Of a stretch of DNA of 64,000 nt, positions 47,784 to 56,282 are shown one piece after another; within the stretch, counting starts at the first letter, position 1, and every line of letters starts with the position of its first letter. The DNA is from Brevundimonas sp. NIBR11 (GTDB taxonomy: Bacteria > Pseudomonadota > Alphaproteobacteria > Caulobacterales > Caulobacteraceae): NCBI RefSeq assembly GCF_027912535.1, contig NZ_CP115465.1, positions 1,096,001 through 1,160,000 on the forward strand, written 5' to 3'. The notes under the pieces were generated by a model. It was not told the DNA's origin and searched no databases. It was given only the letters and a program-made list of their open reading frames with translations. The translations under genes were made by a program, and so were the position numbers.

Positions 47784-48398
47784 ATGCGCCGCCTGCTTCC
47801 GACCGCCCGTGCCTTCCTGATCCATTCCGGCCAGACCGGCGCCCTGATCGGCGTCGCGGTCCTGGCCATGGCCATGGCGCCGGCGGACCCGGAACCGCGC
47901 ATCGACACCGTCGCCCTGCCGGAGCTGCCGCCGGTGACCGCCGTGGCGACGCCCGCCGGTCCCTTGATGCGGCCGATGACCTTCGAGGAGCCCGTGCGCG
48001 GCTTCGCCATCAACTCCCGCTTCGGCATGCGGCGCCTGGGCGGCGAGCCGGGCGTGCGCATGCACAAGGGCGTCGACATCGCCGCGCCCCAGGGCACGTC
48101 CGTCTATTCGGCCGCCGAGGGCGAGATCGTCCGCATCGGCCGCCAGCCCGAGGGCTATGGCAACTTCATCGAGATGCGCCACCCGAACGGCATGACGACG
48201 ATGTACGCCCATCTGAGCCGCATCGACGTGGCGTCGGGAGACCGGGTGATGGCCGGCGAGCGCATCGGCCTTGTCGGTTCCACCGGCTATTCCACCGGCC
48301 CGCACCTGCATTTCGAGGTTCGTCGCGGCGGGGAACAGGTGAACCCCTCGCGCGTCGTCGGCGAGACCTTCCAGGTGGTGGTCGAACCGGCGGCCTGA
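47784..48398 (+). CDS. M23-family peptidoglycan endopeptidase
   Basis: The 204-residue protein has an N-terminal membrane helix (residues about 12-35, FLIHSGQTGALIGVAVLAMAMA) and a C-terminal LytM/M23 domain. Zinc ligands are the His in RMHKGVD and the second His of HLHFE, and the SRFGMRRLGGEPGVRMHKG and GYSTGPHLHFEVRR motifs are complete. It probably cleaves stem-peptide cross-links at the periplasmic face of the membrane or acts in cell division. The gap ahead has no convincing gene. An inverted palindromic repeat follows. Confidence 0.85.
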   Translation: MRRLLPTARAFLIHSGQTGALIGVAVLAMAMAPADPEPRIDTVALPELPPVTAVATPAGPLMRPMTFEEPVRGFAINSRFGMRRLGGEPGVRMHKGVDIAAPQGTSVYSAAEGEIVRIGRQPEGYGNFIEMRHPNGMTTMYAHLSRIDVASGDRVMAGERIGLVGSTGYSTGPHLHFEVRRGGEQVNPSRVVGETFQVVVEPAA

Positions 48399-48403
48399 GG
48401 AGG

Positions 48404-48461
48404 GCGGACCTCCAGGTCCGCATCCCGGGCTTCGAAGGAAAGACCGGACCGGGAGGTCCGC
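48404..48461. repeat. Paired inverted GGACCTCC repeats
   Basis: GCGGACCT-CC-AGGTCCGC is a perfect hairpin (48404-48421). GCGGACCTCC (48404-48413) and its reverse complement GGAGGTCCGC (48452-48461) bracket the element. It resembles a REP unit between the M23 gene and the next ABC operon and could end transcription or stabilise mRNA. Confidence 0.5.
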
Positions 48462-48536
48462 GCTCCAAGAAATCCATTTCCCATGTAAAGTTTCCTTTGC
48501 TACCTCTGGCGCAGTGACCGGCTGGGGGATGAGTGA

Positions 48537-49502
48537 ATGGCGGCCTTGACGCTCGACGGCGTGAGCAAGCGCTACGGCGACTTTCAGGCGGTGAAGGACC
48601 TGAGTTTCCAGGTCCGGAAGGGGGCCATCTGCGGGTTCCTGGGTCCAAACGGGGCCGGGAAGACCTCGACCATCCGCATGATTCTCGGCCTGCAGTCGGC
48701 GACCGCGGGGACCATCGACATTCTCGGCGCCTCGGACGGGCGCAAGGTCCGTGACCGGATCGGCTTCCTTCCCGAGGAGCGCGGTCTCTACAAGAAGATG
48801 ACCCCGGTGGAGGCGATCGCCTTCTTCGGTTCACTGAAGGGCCTGCCCGCGAGCGAGGGCCGGAAGCGGGCGCGGGAGATGCTGGTGGCCCAGGGCCTCG
48901 GCGCCTCGCAGAAAAAGAAGATGAAGGAGCTGTCCAAGGGGATGGCGCAGAAGGTCCAGTTGATCGCCTCGGTCGTGCACCGGCCGGAGTTCGTGATCCT
49001 GGACGAACCGTTCAGCGGCCTCGATCCCGTCAACCAGCAGGGGCTGGAGGCGGTCATCCGCGATCTGGCGGCCAATGGCGCGACGGTCCTGTTCTCGACC
49101 CATGTGATGCAGCACGCTGAGCGCCTGTGCGATCAGGTCGTACTGGTGGCGCGGGGCCGCAAGGCCTTCGACGGGACGGTGGCCGAGGCGCGGGCGACGT
49201 CGCGCCGCTTCCTGGAACTGGAAGGCGAGATAACGGCCGAGGCCGTCGCCGCCCTGCCGGGCGTGACCGGCGTCGAAGTGGTGTCCGATCACGGCGGCGT
49301 CCGCGTGCTCAAGGGCGCTCTGGCCAGCGGGGCAGGGGGGCAGGAGGCGCTGAAGACGGCGTTCGTGACCGGCCTCGACGTGCGCCGGTTCGAGCTCAAG
49401 GAGCCCACACTGCACGACGCCTTCATCGACCTGACCGGCGATCACCCCGATCAGGACCAGAGCGTGGCCCGGCCCGCCGCCGGTTCGGAGATCCCCCAAT
49501 GA
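48537..49502 (+). CDS. ABC transporter ATP-binding protein (NatA-like)
   Basis: The 321-residue ATPase has Walker A GPNGAGKTS, signature LSKGMAQKVQLI, Walker B FVILDEPFSGLDPV, and the switch His in VLFSTHVMQHAE. The C-terminal region with TSRRFLELEGEI is typical of NatA/YhaQ exporters. The last bases overlap the permease start (ATGA). It should drive the adjacent permease, exporting sodium or small molecules by analogy with NatAB, but the substrate is not shown by the sequence. Confidence 0.87.
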   Translation: MAALTLDGVSKRYGDFQAVKDLSFQVRKGAICGFLGPNGAGKTSTIRMILGLQSATAGTIDILGASDGRKVRDRIGFLPEERGLYKKMTPVEAIAFFGSLKGLPASEGRKRAREMLVAQGLGASQKKKMKELSKGMAQKVQLIASVVHRPEFVILDEPFSGLDPVNQQGLEAVIRDLAANGATVLFSTHVMQHAERLCDQVVLVARGRKAFDGTVAEARATSRRFLELEGEITAEAVAALPGVTGVEVVSDHGGVRVLKGALASGAGGQEALKTAFVTGLDVRRFELKEPTLHDAFIDLTGDHPDQDQSVARPAAGSEIPQ

Positions 49503-50884
49503 GCCGCATCCTGCTGATCGCCCAGCGCGAGTTCATGGCCTATGCCAAGACGGTCGGCTTCTGGCTGTCGCTGCTGGCCTTTCCCCTGTTCGGAGTTCTG
49601 GGCGGGGCGGTGCCCCTGCTGGTGCGCGGCGCCGATCCCGTGCGCGCTGTCGTCCTGATCGAGGAGGGGCCGGCCGCAACGGGCCTGGCGGCCGCCGTGA
49701 AGGGCGTGCTGGACGCCGACGCCGCGCGTCAGGCCGAGCGAGCCCGCGAGGCCGCCGAGAAGGCCGCAGCCTCGTCCGGCGCGCCTCCGGGCGCCGCGGC
49801 CAGCGCCATCGCCTCCATGAGCAAGGCGCGGATGCGGTTCGTGGATGCGCCCGCCGACCTGGCCTCGGCGCAGCCCGGCGCGGCCCAGGAGGCCGTGGTG
49901 CGCCGCTACCTGACGGACGAAACGCCCAAGGAGCAGCGACTGGACGCGGTCGTCTTCCTGACCCGCACCGAGGCGGGCCCGGCGGCCCGGGTGTGGACCG
50001 CGCGGGCGACCGACGACACGGTCGAGGACTTCGTGCGTCGCGCCCTGAGGGACGCGAACCGCGACACCGTCCTGCGCGCGGCCGGCATCGATCAGGCGGT
50101 GGTGGAGCGTGTCGACGCCTTCCGGCCCGAGATCACCGCCTTCTCGCCGCGTTCGGCCAGCGGGGGCGAGGTCTCGTTCAAGGACCGTCTGCCCGGGATC
50201 ATCGGCCTGGCCTTCAGCTTCATCCTGTGGTCGTTGATCATCACGGGGGCCTCGATCCTGCTGAACAGCGTGATGGAGGAGAAGTCGAACAAGATCCTGG
50301 AGGTCCTGCTGTCGTCGGCCTCGGCGACCGAAATCCTGACCGGCAAGGTGCTCGGGGTGGCGATGCTGACCCTGTCGGTGCTGGTGGTCTGGGGCGGGAT
50401 CGGCGCCGTGGGCCTGATCACGGCGGCGCCCTCGGCGGCGGCGGACGTGGCCGAGGTGCTGATGCGCGACGGGCTGATCTTCTACTTCATCGGCTACATC
50501 GTCGGCGGCTACCTGATGTACGCGGTGCTGTTCGCGGCCATCGGCGCCTTCTGCGAGACGCCGCGCGACGCCCAGACGCTGATGGGACCGATCATGATGG
50601 TGCTGGTCGTGCCGCTGCTGGTGGTCCAGATGGCGATGGTGAATCCCGACGCCCCGATGGTGAAGTTCCTCAGCTGGGTGCCGTTCTTCACGCCCTTCCT
50701 GATGAGCGCGCGGGCGCCGTCTGGGCCGCCGCTGGTCGAGATCATCGGCACGATGGCGGGGATGTTCGCCGTGGCGCTGCTGATGGTCTGGCTGGCCGGA
50801 CGGGCGTTCCGGGCGGGCGCCCTGTCGGACGTGAAGCTGAGCTGGAAGACGTTCGGCGCTGCGATGAGCGGCGGAGGGCGGTGA
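49499..50884 (+). CDS. ABC-2 type transporter permease (NatB-like)
   Basis: The 461-residue permease has one N-terminal helix, a large periplasmic region of about 170 residues with Ala/Glu-rich coiled-coil-like sequence (ARQAERAREAAEKAAASS), then about five helices and the conserved NSVMEEKSNKILEVLLSSAS motif of the NatB/YhaP family. It is translated in overlap with the ATPase. The gap after it contains repeat-like hairpins and no terminator of its own. Confidence 0.85.
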   Translation: MSRILLIAQREFMAYAKTVGFWLSLLAFPLFGVLGGAVPLLVRGADPVRAVVLIEEGPAATGLAAAVKGVLDADAARQAERAREAAEKAAASSGAPPGAAASAIASMSKARMRFVDAPADLASAQPGAAQEAVVRRYLTDETPKEQRLDAVVFLTRTEAGPAARVWTARATDDTVEDFVRRALRDANRDTVLRAAGIDQAVVERVDAFRPEITAFSPRSASGGEVSFKDRLPGIIGLAFSFILWSLIITGASILLNSVMEEKSNKILEVLLSSASATEILTGKVLGVAMLTLSVLVVWGGIGAVGLITAAPSAAADVAEVLMRDGLIFYFIGYIVGGYLMYAVLFAAIGAFCETPRDAQTLMGPIMMVLVVPLLVVQMAMVNPDAPMVKFLSWVPFFTPFLMSARAPSGPPLVEIIGTMAGMFAVALLMVWLAGRAFRAGALSDVKLSWKTFGAAMSGGGR

Positions 50885-50889
50885 GTTCA

Positions 50890-51102
50890 GCGTCCCTCTC
50901 CCCTTGCGGGAGAGGGCTTTAGGTTCCGCAAAGCGTAGCGATGCGCGTTGGTCGAAAGGCTGAGGGGGCCCTTGGGCTCACCGCTTCACTCTTTGCCTCG
51001 CCCCAAACGCCGGTTTGACCCCTCGCCCGATGGCGCCAGGACGACGGCTACGCCGCCGTGCGCGATCTCCTTCTCCCACGAGGCGCGAGGGGCGGGACAA
51101 AC
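50890..51102. repeat. Palindromic repeat cluster between the exporter and rpsU
   Basis: CCCTCTCC-CCTTGC-GGGAGAGGG (50894-50917) is followed by GC-rich degenerate repeats (to about 51102) like those at 3826 and 7157. I see no gene in this stretch. Confidence 0.45.
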
Positions 51103-51132
51103 AAAAAGGCCGCCCCCGAAGGAGCGGCCTTT
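51103..51132 (-). terminator. Intrinsic terminator of rpsU
   Basis: Read on the minus strand, AAAGGCCGC and GCGGCCTTT form a 9-bp stem around a TCCTTCGGGG loop, followed by TTG after a TTTTT run. It is 23 bases after the rpsU stop. Confidence 0.85.
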
Positions 51133-51155
51133 GATCGTTCAGCCTCTGATCGAAA

Positions 51156-51398
51156 TCAGGCGCCGCGCGGGGCGCGGGGCTTCGGAGGCGGCAGCAGGCC
51201 TTCGCGCTGCATGCGCTTGCGGGCCAGCTTGCGGGCGCGACGGACGGCCTCGGCCTTCTGACGGGCGCGCTTCTCCGAGGGCTTCTCGTAGTGCACGTGG
51301 CGCTTCATTTCACGGAAGCTGCCTTCGCGCTGCATCTTCTTCTTCAGGGCCTTGAGGGCCTGATCGACGTTGTTGTCGCGGACGAAAATCTGAACCAG
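51156..51398 (-). CDS. rpsU: 30S ribosomal protein S21
   Basis: The 80-residue protein ([22 protein letters not shown]...) is S21, which binds the 30S platform and helps initiation at weak ribosome sites. The only start with a ribosome-binding site is a CTG at 51398: AAAGGAGAG is eight bases ahead, and the conserved sequence begins with the next codon. The next ATG upstream (51554) would add more than 50 unlike residues beyond that site. A CTG start is rare, so this deserves checking. The basic tail ends RAPRGA. Confidence 0.85.
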   Translation of the reverse strand: MVQIFVRDNNVDQALKALKKKMQREGSFREMKRHVHYEKPSEKRARQKAEAVRRARKLARKRMQREGLLPPPKPRAPRGA

Positions 51399-51583
51399 GT
51401 TAAACTCTCCTTTGGCCGCCCGCCGCGTCCTGTAGAGGCGGGCAGACAAATAAAATCCGATCCCGCGGGCGACAGCCCGGCGAGCGAAGGCGGGCAAGTA
51501 CACCAACCTCCGCCCCCTGTCCAGATCGTCGCGCCGCTTCTCTGAGGCTCGCAACGCCCGTGGGACGGGCGTATTCTAGGGTC

Positions 51584-52249
51584 ATGACCGACGCGCCGCA
51601 CCTGTCGAACACGCCTGAGCCGGATTGGGCCGACCGGATGGAGCAGTCCGTGCTCGATTCGGCGCTGGAACGGGCTCCACGGCTGGGCTGGAACGCCCGG
51701 CTGGTGCGCGAGGCCTGCGCGGCGAACGGCCTCTCCGAAGGCGATCAGGAGCTTCTGCTGCCCAACGGACCGCGCGATCTGGCCGCGTTGCTGTGGCGTC
51801 GGCATGACGCCGAGGCGTTGGCCGAACTGGGTGATCCGGCGGACCTGAAGATCCGCGAGCGAATCGCCAGGGCGCTGGAGACGCGGCTGGAGGTGGCCAT
51901 GGCGCACCCCGAGGCTGAGAAGCGGGCGGCGGGCTTCATGGCCCTCCCGACCAATGCCGACCTGGCGCTGAGCCTGACCTGGGGGACGGCGGATCGGCTG
52001 TGGCGGTGGGCCGGGGATGCGGCGACCGACTGGAACCACTATTCGAAGCGGACCATCCTGTCGGGCATCCTGATCCCGGCGATGACGCTGCGGCTGTTCA
52101 ACGGCAAGGACGCTTCGGACGCCTTCATCGCCGCCCGGATCGAGAACGTCATGGCCTTCGAGAAGTGGAAGGCGGGCAAGAATTTCGACGCCCCGGTGCG
52201 GAAGGTGACGGAGATGCTGAGTCGGCTGCGGTATCCGCTGAGGACGTAA
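51584..52249 (+). CDS. COQ9 family protein
   Basis: The 221-residue protein matches the COQ9 family, an auxiliary lipid-binding protein of ubiquinone biosynthesis that binds the hydroxylase COQ7. Key segments are TADRLWRWAGDAATDWNHYSKRTILSGI and the C-terminal RIENVMAFEKWKA. It has no signal peptide. The nearby ubiX gene (55.3 kb) also acts in ubiquinone synthesis. The first 20 residues are poorly conserved; ATG 51584 was selected as the closest start to the conserved part. Confidence 0.85.
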   Translation: MTDAPHLSNTPEPDWADRMEQSVLDSALERAPRLGWNARLVREACAANGLSEGDQELLLPNGPRDLAALLWRRHDAEALAELGDPADLKIRERIARALETRLEVAMAHPEAEKRAAGFMALPTNADLALSLTWGTADRLWRWAGDAATDWNHYSKRTILSGILIPAMTLRLFNGKDASDAFIAARIENVMAFEKWKAGKNFDAPVRKVTEMLSRLRYPLRT

Positions 52250-52275
52250 CTCTTTCCCAGTGGGAGAGGGTAGGC

Positions 52276-53355
52276 TTAGAGCGCCTTCACCCGGTTCACG
52301 TGCGCCATCTTGCGGCCCGGGCGGGCTTCAGCCTTGCCGTAGAGGTGGAGGCGCTGGTCGGGCTTGGCCGCGAGTTTGGACCATTGCTCGACCTCGTCGC
52401 CGAGGAGGTTGGTCATCTCGACCTGGGCGTGGGCCTTTGTCGGGCCGAGCGGCCAGCCGGCGAGGGCGCGGATGTGCTGTTCGAACTGATCGCAGACGCA
52501 GCCGTCCTGGGTCCAGTGGCCGGTGTTGTGGACGCGCGGGGCGATCTCGTTGACCAGCAGGGTCCCGTCGCCGAGGTCGAACAGTTCGATGCCGATGACG
52601 CCGACATAGGCCAGGCCGTCCAAGATGGCGGCGGCGATGGCGCGAGCGCGCTTCTCGGTCTTGGCGTCGATCCGGGCGGGGGCGTTGGTGGTGCGCAGAA
52701 CGCCGCCCGCGTGCTTGTTCTCGCCCAGAGGATAGACGGCGACCGAGCCGTCGCGGCCGCGGGCGGCGATGATGGACAGTTCGCGTGTGAAGGCGGCGCG
52801 GGCCTCCAGGATCGCCGGGCGGCCGCCGAGTTCGGCGAGCGCCGCGTCGGCCTGTTTCGCGGACTTGATCCAGATCTGGCCCTTGCCGTCGTAGCCGTCG
52901 CGGCGGGTCTTCAGGAGAGCCGGCGTGCCGAGGATCTCCAAAGCGGCCTTGAGGGCTTCGAGGCTCTCGACGGGGGCGAAATCGACGGTGGTCGCGCCGA
53001 CGGCGTTGAGGAAGGTCTTTTCGTCCACCCGGTCCTGAGCCACCGCCAGGGCCGTGGGGCCTGGGGCGACCAGGGCGCCGGCCTCGGCGAGGCGTTCGAC
53101 CGAGGCGGCGGGCACGTTCTCGAACTCGAAGGTGACGACGTCGCAGACGCGGCCGAAGACGCTGAGCGCCGTGGGGTCGTCATAGGCGGCGACGATCTGG
53201 CCGCGGGAGACGCGACCGGCCGGGCTGTTTTCCTCGGGATCGAGGATGACGACGTCGAAGCCGAGGCGTGAGGCGGCCTGCGACAGCATCCGGCCCAGCT
53301 GGCCGCCGCCGAGGATGCCGATGGTCGAACCGGGGGGGAGGGGAAGTTCGGCCAA
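52276..53355 (-). CDS. purK: 5-(carboxyamino)imidazole ribonucleotide synthase
   Basis: PurK is the ATP-grasp enzyme that makes N5-CAIR from AIR and bicarbonate in purine biosynthesis. The 359-residue protein starts GSTIGILGGGQLGRML and contains the ATP-grasp core with KTRRDGYDGKGQIWI and VNEIAPRVHNTGHWTQDG. The start is a TTG at 53355, two bases after the purE stop, with no better start nearby. It follows purE in the normal order and acts in series with it. Confidence 0.92.
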   Translation of the reverse strand: MAELPLPPGSTIGILGGGQLGRMLSQAASRLGFDVVILDPEENSPAGRVSRGQIVAAYDDPTALSVFGRVCDVVTFEFENVPAASVERLAEAGALVAPGPTALAVAQDRVDEKTFLNAVGATTVDFAPVESLEALKAALEILGTPALLKTRRDGYDGKGQIWIKSAKQADAALAELGGRPAILEARAAFTRELSIIAARGRDGSVAVYPLGENKHAGGVLRTTNAPARIDAKTEKRARAIAAAILDGLAYVGVIGIELFDLGDGTLLVNEIAPRVHNTGHWTQDGCVCDQFEQHIRALAGWPLGPTKAHAQVEMTNLLGDEVEQWSKLAAKPDQRLHLYGKAEARPGRKMAHVNRVKAL

Positions 53356-53357
53356 GG

Positions 53358-53849
53358 TCAGTCTTCGACCGTTTCGAGGACCGAGGCCGTCTGCTCCTCG
53401 CGGAAGGCGTCGAGGCGACCGGACAGGGCGGCGTCGCTCAAGGCGAGGATCTGGGCGGCCAGGATGCCCGCGTTCTTCGCGCCCGCCTCGCCGATGGCCA
53501 GAGTGGCGACAGGGACGCCGCCGGGCATCTGGACGATGGAGAGCAGGCTATCGAGGCCTTTCAGCGCCTTGGACTGGACGGGCACGCCGAGCACGGGCAG
53601 TGCCGTCATTGACGCGGCCATGCCGGGCAGGTGGGCCGCGCCGCCGGCGCCGGCGATGATGACCTTGAATCCGGCGTCCCGGGCCCCGCTGGCGAAGTCG
53701 AACAGGCGCTGAGGCGTGCGGTGGGCCGAGACGACGCGGGCGTCCCAGGCGACCCCCAGACGGTCGAGCATGTCGGCCGAGTGCTTCATGGTGGGCCAGT
53801 CCGAGCGGCTGCCCATGATGATCGCCACCGGGGGGGTCGTCGTCGCCAT
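53358..53849 (-). CDS. purE: 5-(carboxyamino)imidazole ribonucleotide mutase
   Basis: PurE converts N5-CAIR to CAIR. The 163-residue protein has [22 protein letters not shown] with the catalytic His, and [13 protein letters not shown] with the second. It is the N5-CAIR mutase class, consistent with the adjacent purK; the class that lacks a purK partner uses AIR carboxylase. The gene begins on the minus strand and overlaps nothing upstream. Confidence 0.95.
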   Translation of the reverse strand: MATTTPPVAIIMGSRSDWPTMKHSADMLDRLGVAWDARVVSAHRTPQRLFDFASGARDAGFKVIIAGAGGAAHLPGMAASMTALPVLGVPVQSKALKGLDSLLSIVQMPGGVPVATLAIGEAGAKNAGILAAQILALSDAALSGRLDAFREEQTASVLETVED

Positions 53850-53971
53850 GCGTCGTAGGCCTCGCGCGGGAAAGCGGCCGGTTACAGCACGCGCGTTGCG
53901 CCCGCAACCAAGGGCGTTAGCTTAGGCGGCGAGGCGCACGTCCTGATTCCGCGCCCGGAGCTCCACCTGCC

Positions 53972-54538
53972 GTGACCGACGCGCCGAACATCGACGATCC
54001 GGCAGCAGAGATCGCCAGGCTGCGCGCCGAAGTGGCGGCCCTGACCGCGCGCGCCGAGGCGGCGGAGGCGGCGGCGGAGCACGATGTCCTGACGCCCGTG
54101 CTGAACCGGCGCGGCTTCGTCGCGGCGATGACGCGGACCATGGCCTATTGCACCCGCTACAAGGTCCCGGCGGTGCTGCTGTATCTGGATCTCGACGGGT
54201 TCAAGGCGGTCAACGACACCCTGGGCCACGCGGCGGGGGATGCGGCCCTGGTGAAGGTGGCGGAACTGCTGGTCGAGAATGTGCGGGCGACCGACGCCGT
54301 GGGGCGGCTGGGCGGGGACGAGTTCGCTGTGCTGCTGCTGAACGCCGACATGGAGGCGGGCAGGGAGAAGGCCGCCGGGCTGAAGGCGGCGCTGGACGAA
54401 GCGGCGTTTGTGTACGACGGCCAGTCTGCCGTGCTGGGCGGATCGTTCGGCGTGCGGGCCTTCGCCGGGCAGGCGGACGTGGAAACCTGGCTGGCCGAGG
54501 CGGACGCGGCGATGTGGGTCAGGAAGCGGGGGCGGTGA
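53972..54538 (+). CDS. Small stand-alone GGDEF diguanylate cyclase
   Basis: The 188-residue protein is almost only a GGDEF domain: catalytic GGDEF preceded by the product-inhibition site RATD five residues upstream, and a short Ala/Glu-rich coiled-coil-like N-terminal helix (residues about 12-34). It should make cyclic-di-GMP, and the helix may form the active dimer. It has no membrane or sensor domain. The start is GTG at 53972. It diverges from purE and converges with the YdcH-like gene. Confidence 0.85.
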   Translation: MTDAPNIDDPAAEIARLRAEVAALTARAEAAEAAAEHDVLTPVLNRRGFVAAMTRTMAYCTRYKVPAVLLYLDLDGFKAVNDTLGHAAGDAALVKVAELLVENVRATDAVGRLGGDEFAVLLLNADMEAGREKAAGLKAALDEAAFVYDGQSAVLGGSFGVRAFAGQADVETWLAEADAAMWVRKRGR

Positions 54539-54542
54539 TCGC

Positions 54543-54767
54543 CTAGGCGATGATGTCCGGCAGGATCCGGCTCTCGATTTTCACGATCTCGTCGCGGAGC
54601 ACGAGCTTCTTGCGCTTCAAGCGGGCGATCAGAAGCTGATCCGGGATCGGCATGTGCGACAAGGCCTCGATCGAGGCGTCGAGGTCGGAATGCTCGAGAC
54701 GGAGGGCCTTCACCTGCGCCTGCAGGGCGATCTCTTCGTCGGTCAGGAAGGGTTGGTCGTCGTTCAT
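54543..54767 (-). CDS. YdcH family protein (DUF465)
   Basis: The 74-residue protein is a short helical hairpin of the DUF465/YdcH family: LRLEHSDLDASIEAL, then the basic LIARLKRKKLVLRDEIVKIE. The family's function is not settled. It is one of two members in the window; the other (56013) is on the opposite strand 1.3 kb away. No membrane segment is present. It ends five bases from the GGDEF stop. Confidence 0.85.
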   Translation of the reverse strand: MNDDQPFLTDEEIALQAQVKALRLEHSDLDASIEALSHMPIPDQLLIARLKRKKLVLRDEIVKIESRILPDIIA

Positions 54768-54805
54768 GCGGTCCCCGCGAAGGCGGGCTTATAGCCGAGG
54801 CCGCG

Positions 54806-55279
54806 TCAGGCCGGAAGGCGTTCGGCGAGCGTCGTCAGCGCCGGACGCGGCACGACGCGGGTCCAGAGCCGGGCGACGGCGACCAGCGCCTCGATGTAGG
54901 GGCTCGGCGAGCCGGACGACGCGGGCGCCAGCGCTTCCAGGCCGGCCATGAGATGGCGTTCGGCGGCCAGCTCGACGGCCTTGACCTGATCGCGCAGCGC
55001 CTCGCGGGCCGTGCCGTCCATGTCGGGGTTTGTGGCCTTGAGGGTCCGGCGGACGGCGCGCAGCGGTTCCACCGCGGCGGCGTCCCAGGCGCGGGCGGTG
55101 TCGCAGGCGCCCTCGATGGCGTCCTCGTCCAGCGGCCGGCCCGTCGCGGCGGTCCAGGCGGCCCAGAGGAGGAGGGGTACGTTCTGCCCGGTCCTGTCCT
55201 GAAGCTGGAGACAGGCCTCCTGAACGCCTGGGGCGGCGTAGGCCTTCAGCGCCCAGTCCCAGAACGGGGTGTCAGCCAT
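54806..55279 (-). CDS. TIGR02444 family protein
   Basis: The 157-residue protein shows the TIGR02444 pattern: FWDWALKAYAAPGVQEACLQLQDRTGQNVPLLLWAAW at the start. The family is uncharacterised. Its start overlaps the ubiX stop by eight bases, so the two are co-translated. It has no signal peptide. A link to ubiquinone or flavin chemistry is only suggested by the operon. Confidence 0.8.
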   Translation of the reverse strand: MADTPFWDWALKAYAAPGVQEACLQLQDRTGQNVPLLLWAAWTAATGRPLDEDAIEGACDTARAWDAAAVEPLRAVRRTLKATNPDMDGTAREALRDQVKAVELAAERHLMAGLEALAPASSGSPSPYIEALVAVARLWTRVVPRPALTTLAERLPA

Positions 55280-55886
55280 CGGTCGGTCCCCTGAGCCCGG
55301 CCCAGCGTTTCACAGGAGTCCAGTCGAGGCCGAACAGATCGAGCGCCCTGCCGACGGACTGATCGACCATCTCCTCGATCGAGGCGGGCTTCGCGTAAAA
55401 GGCAGGCAGGGGCGGGGCGATGGTGGCGCCCATCTCCGCCAGCGCCGTCATGGTGCGCAGGTGGCCGAGGTGGAACGGCGTCTCGCGCACCACCAGGACC
55501 AGGGGCCGACGCTCCTTCAGCACCACGTCGGCGGCGCGGGTCAGGAGGGTGGAGGTCACACCGGTGGCGATCTCGCTCATCGTGCGCACCGAGCACGGGG
55601 CGACGATCATGCCCAGCGACCGGAACGACCCCGAGGCGATGGAGGCGCCGACATCGGTGAGCTTGTGAACCACCGATGCGCGGCCGGTCAGGTCGTCGGC
55701 GGAGAAATCCGTCTCCTGCGACAAGGTGAGCAGGGCGGCGCGCGTGACGACCAAATGGCTCTCGACGCCCAGTTCCTTCAGCGCGTCCAGCACCCGAATG
55801 CCGTAGATCACGCCGGATGCGCCAGAGACGCCCACCACCAGTCGATCAGGCGGGTTCCGTACGGCTACGTTCACATCTTGGTCCAT
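55272..55886 (-). CDS. ubiX: UbiX family flavin prenyltransferase
   Basis: UbiX joins a dimethylallyl group to FMN to make the prenylated flavin used by UbiD decarboxylases in ubiquinone synthesis. The 204-residue protein has VGVSGASGVIYG, IVAPCSVRTMSEIA and the final VVRETPFHLGHLRTM, which hold FMN and the prenyl phosphate. ubiD itself is not in the window. The start is ATG at 55886, and the gene is co-translated with the TIGR02444 gene. Confidence 0.93.
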   Translation of the reverse strand: MDQDVNVAVRNPPDRLVVGVSGASGVIYGIRVLDALKELGVESHLVVTRAALLTLSQETDFSADDLTGRASVVHKLTDVGASIASGSFRSLGMIVAPCSVRTMSEIATGVTSTLLTRAADVVLKERRPLVLVVRETPFHLGHLRTMTALAEMGATIAPPLPAFYAKPASIEEMVDQSVGRALDLFGLDWTPVKRWAGLRGPTDG

Positions 55887-56012
55887 ATTGGAGGGGAGGC
55901 TCCGACGTGTCCGGAGGATTTTAAGGGTCTGTTGACGTCACCGAACCGTGATTTCACAGACGCCAAATCCGGGCGCTCACTGTGTGGTCCCTTAGACATG
56001 GAGGCGCAAGCC

Positions 56013-56186
56013 ATGACCATCGAAGCTCGTATCCGCGAACTGGGAAATCGTCACCGCCAGCTGGATGAGACCATCCGGCAGGAGGTCGGCCATCCGGCGA
56101 CGGATCCGCTGCAGGTCAGGGAGCTCAAGCGAAGGAAGCTCCGGCTCAAGGAGGAAATCACCAGTCTGGAGGCCAGGGCAGGGTAG
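56013..56186 (+). CDS. YdcH family protein (DUF465), second copy
   Basis: The 57-residue protein (MTIEARIRELGNRHRQLDETI...) has the DUF465 helical-hairpin pattern with the basic RELKRRKLRLKEEITSLEA segment. The ATG at 56013 is chosen because GGAGG (56000-56004) lies eight bases upstream; an in-frame ATG at 55998 would overlap that site. A TTGACG at 55932 may be the -35 box of its promoter. A strong terminator follows at 56211. Confidence 0.85.
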   Translation: MTIEARIRELGNRHRQLDETIRQEVGHPATDPLQVRELKRRKLRLKEEITSLEARAG

Positions 56187-56210
56187 CCCGGGTCTCCGCC
56201 AGGAAAACGA

Positions 56211-56242
56211 ACGGCCCCGGGAGCGATCCCGGGGCCGTTTTT
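56211..56242 (+). terminator. Intrinsic terminator of the second YdcH-like gene
   Basis: An 11-bp perfect stem ACGGCCCCGGG (56211-56221) / CCCGGGGCCGT (56228-56238) is followed by TTTTT. It also lies near the end of the convergent trcR gene. Confidence 0.9.
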
Positions 56243-56282
56243 CTTTCTATTGCTTTCCCTCCCCCAAGGGGGAGGGAGAAGA

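Noticed and set aside
51399..51554. Upstream extension of rpsU to an ATG
   Set aside because: It includes the ribosome-binding site within the coding region and adds residues unlike S21.
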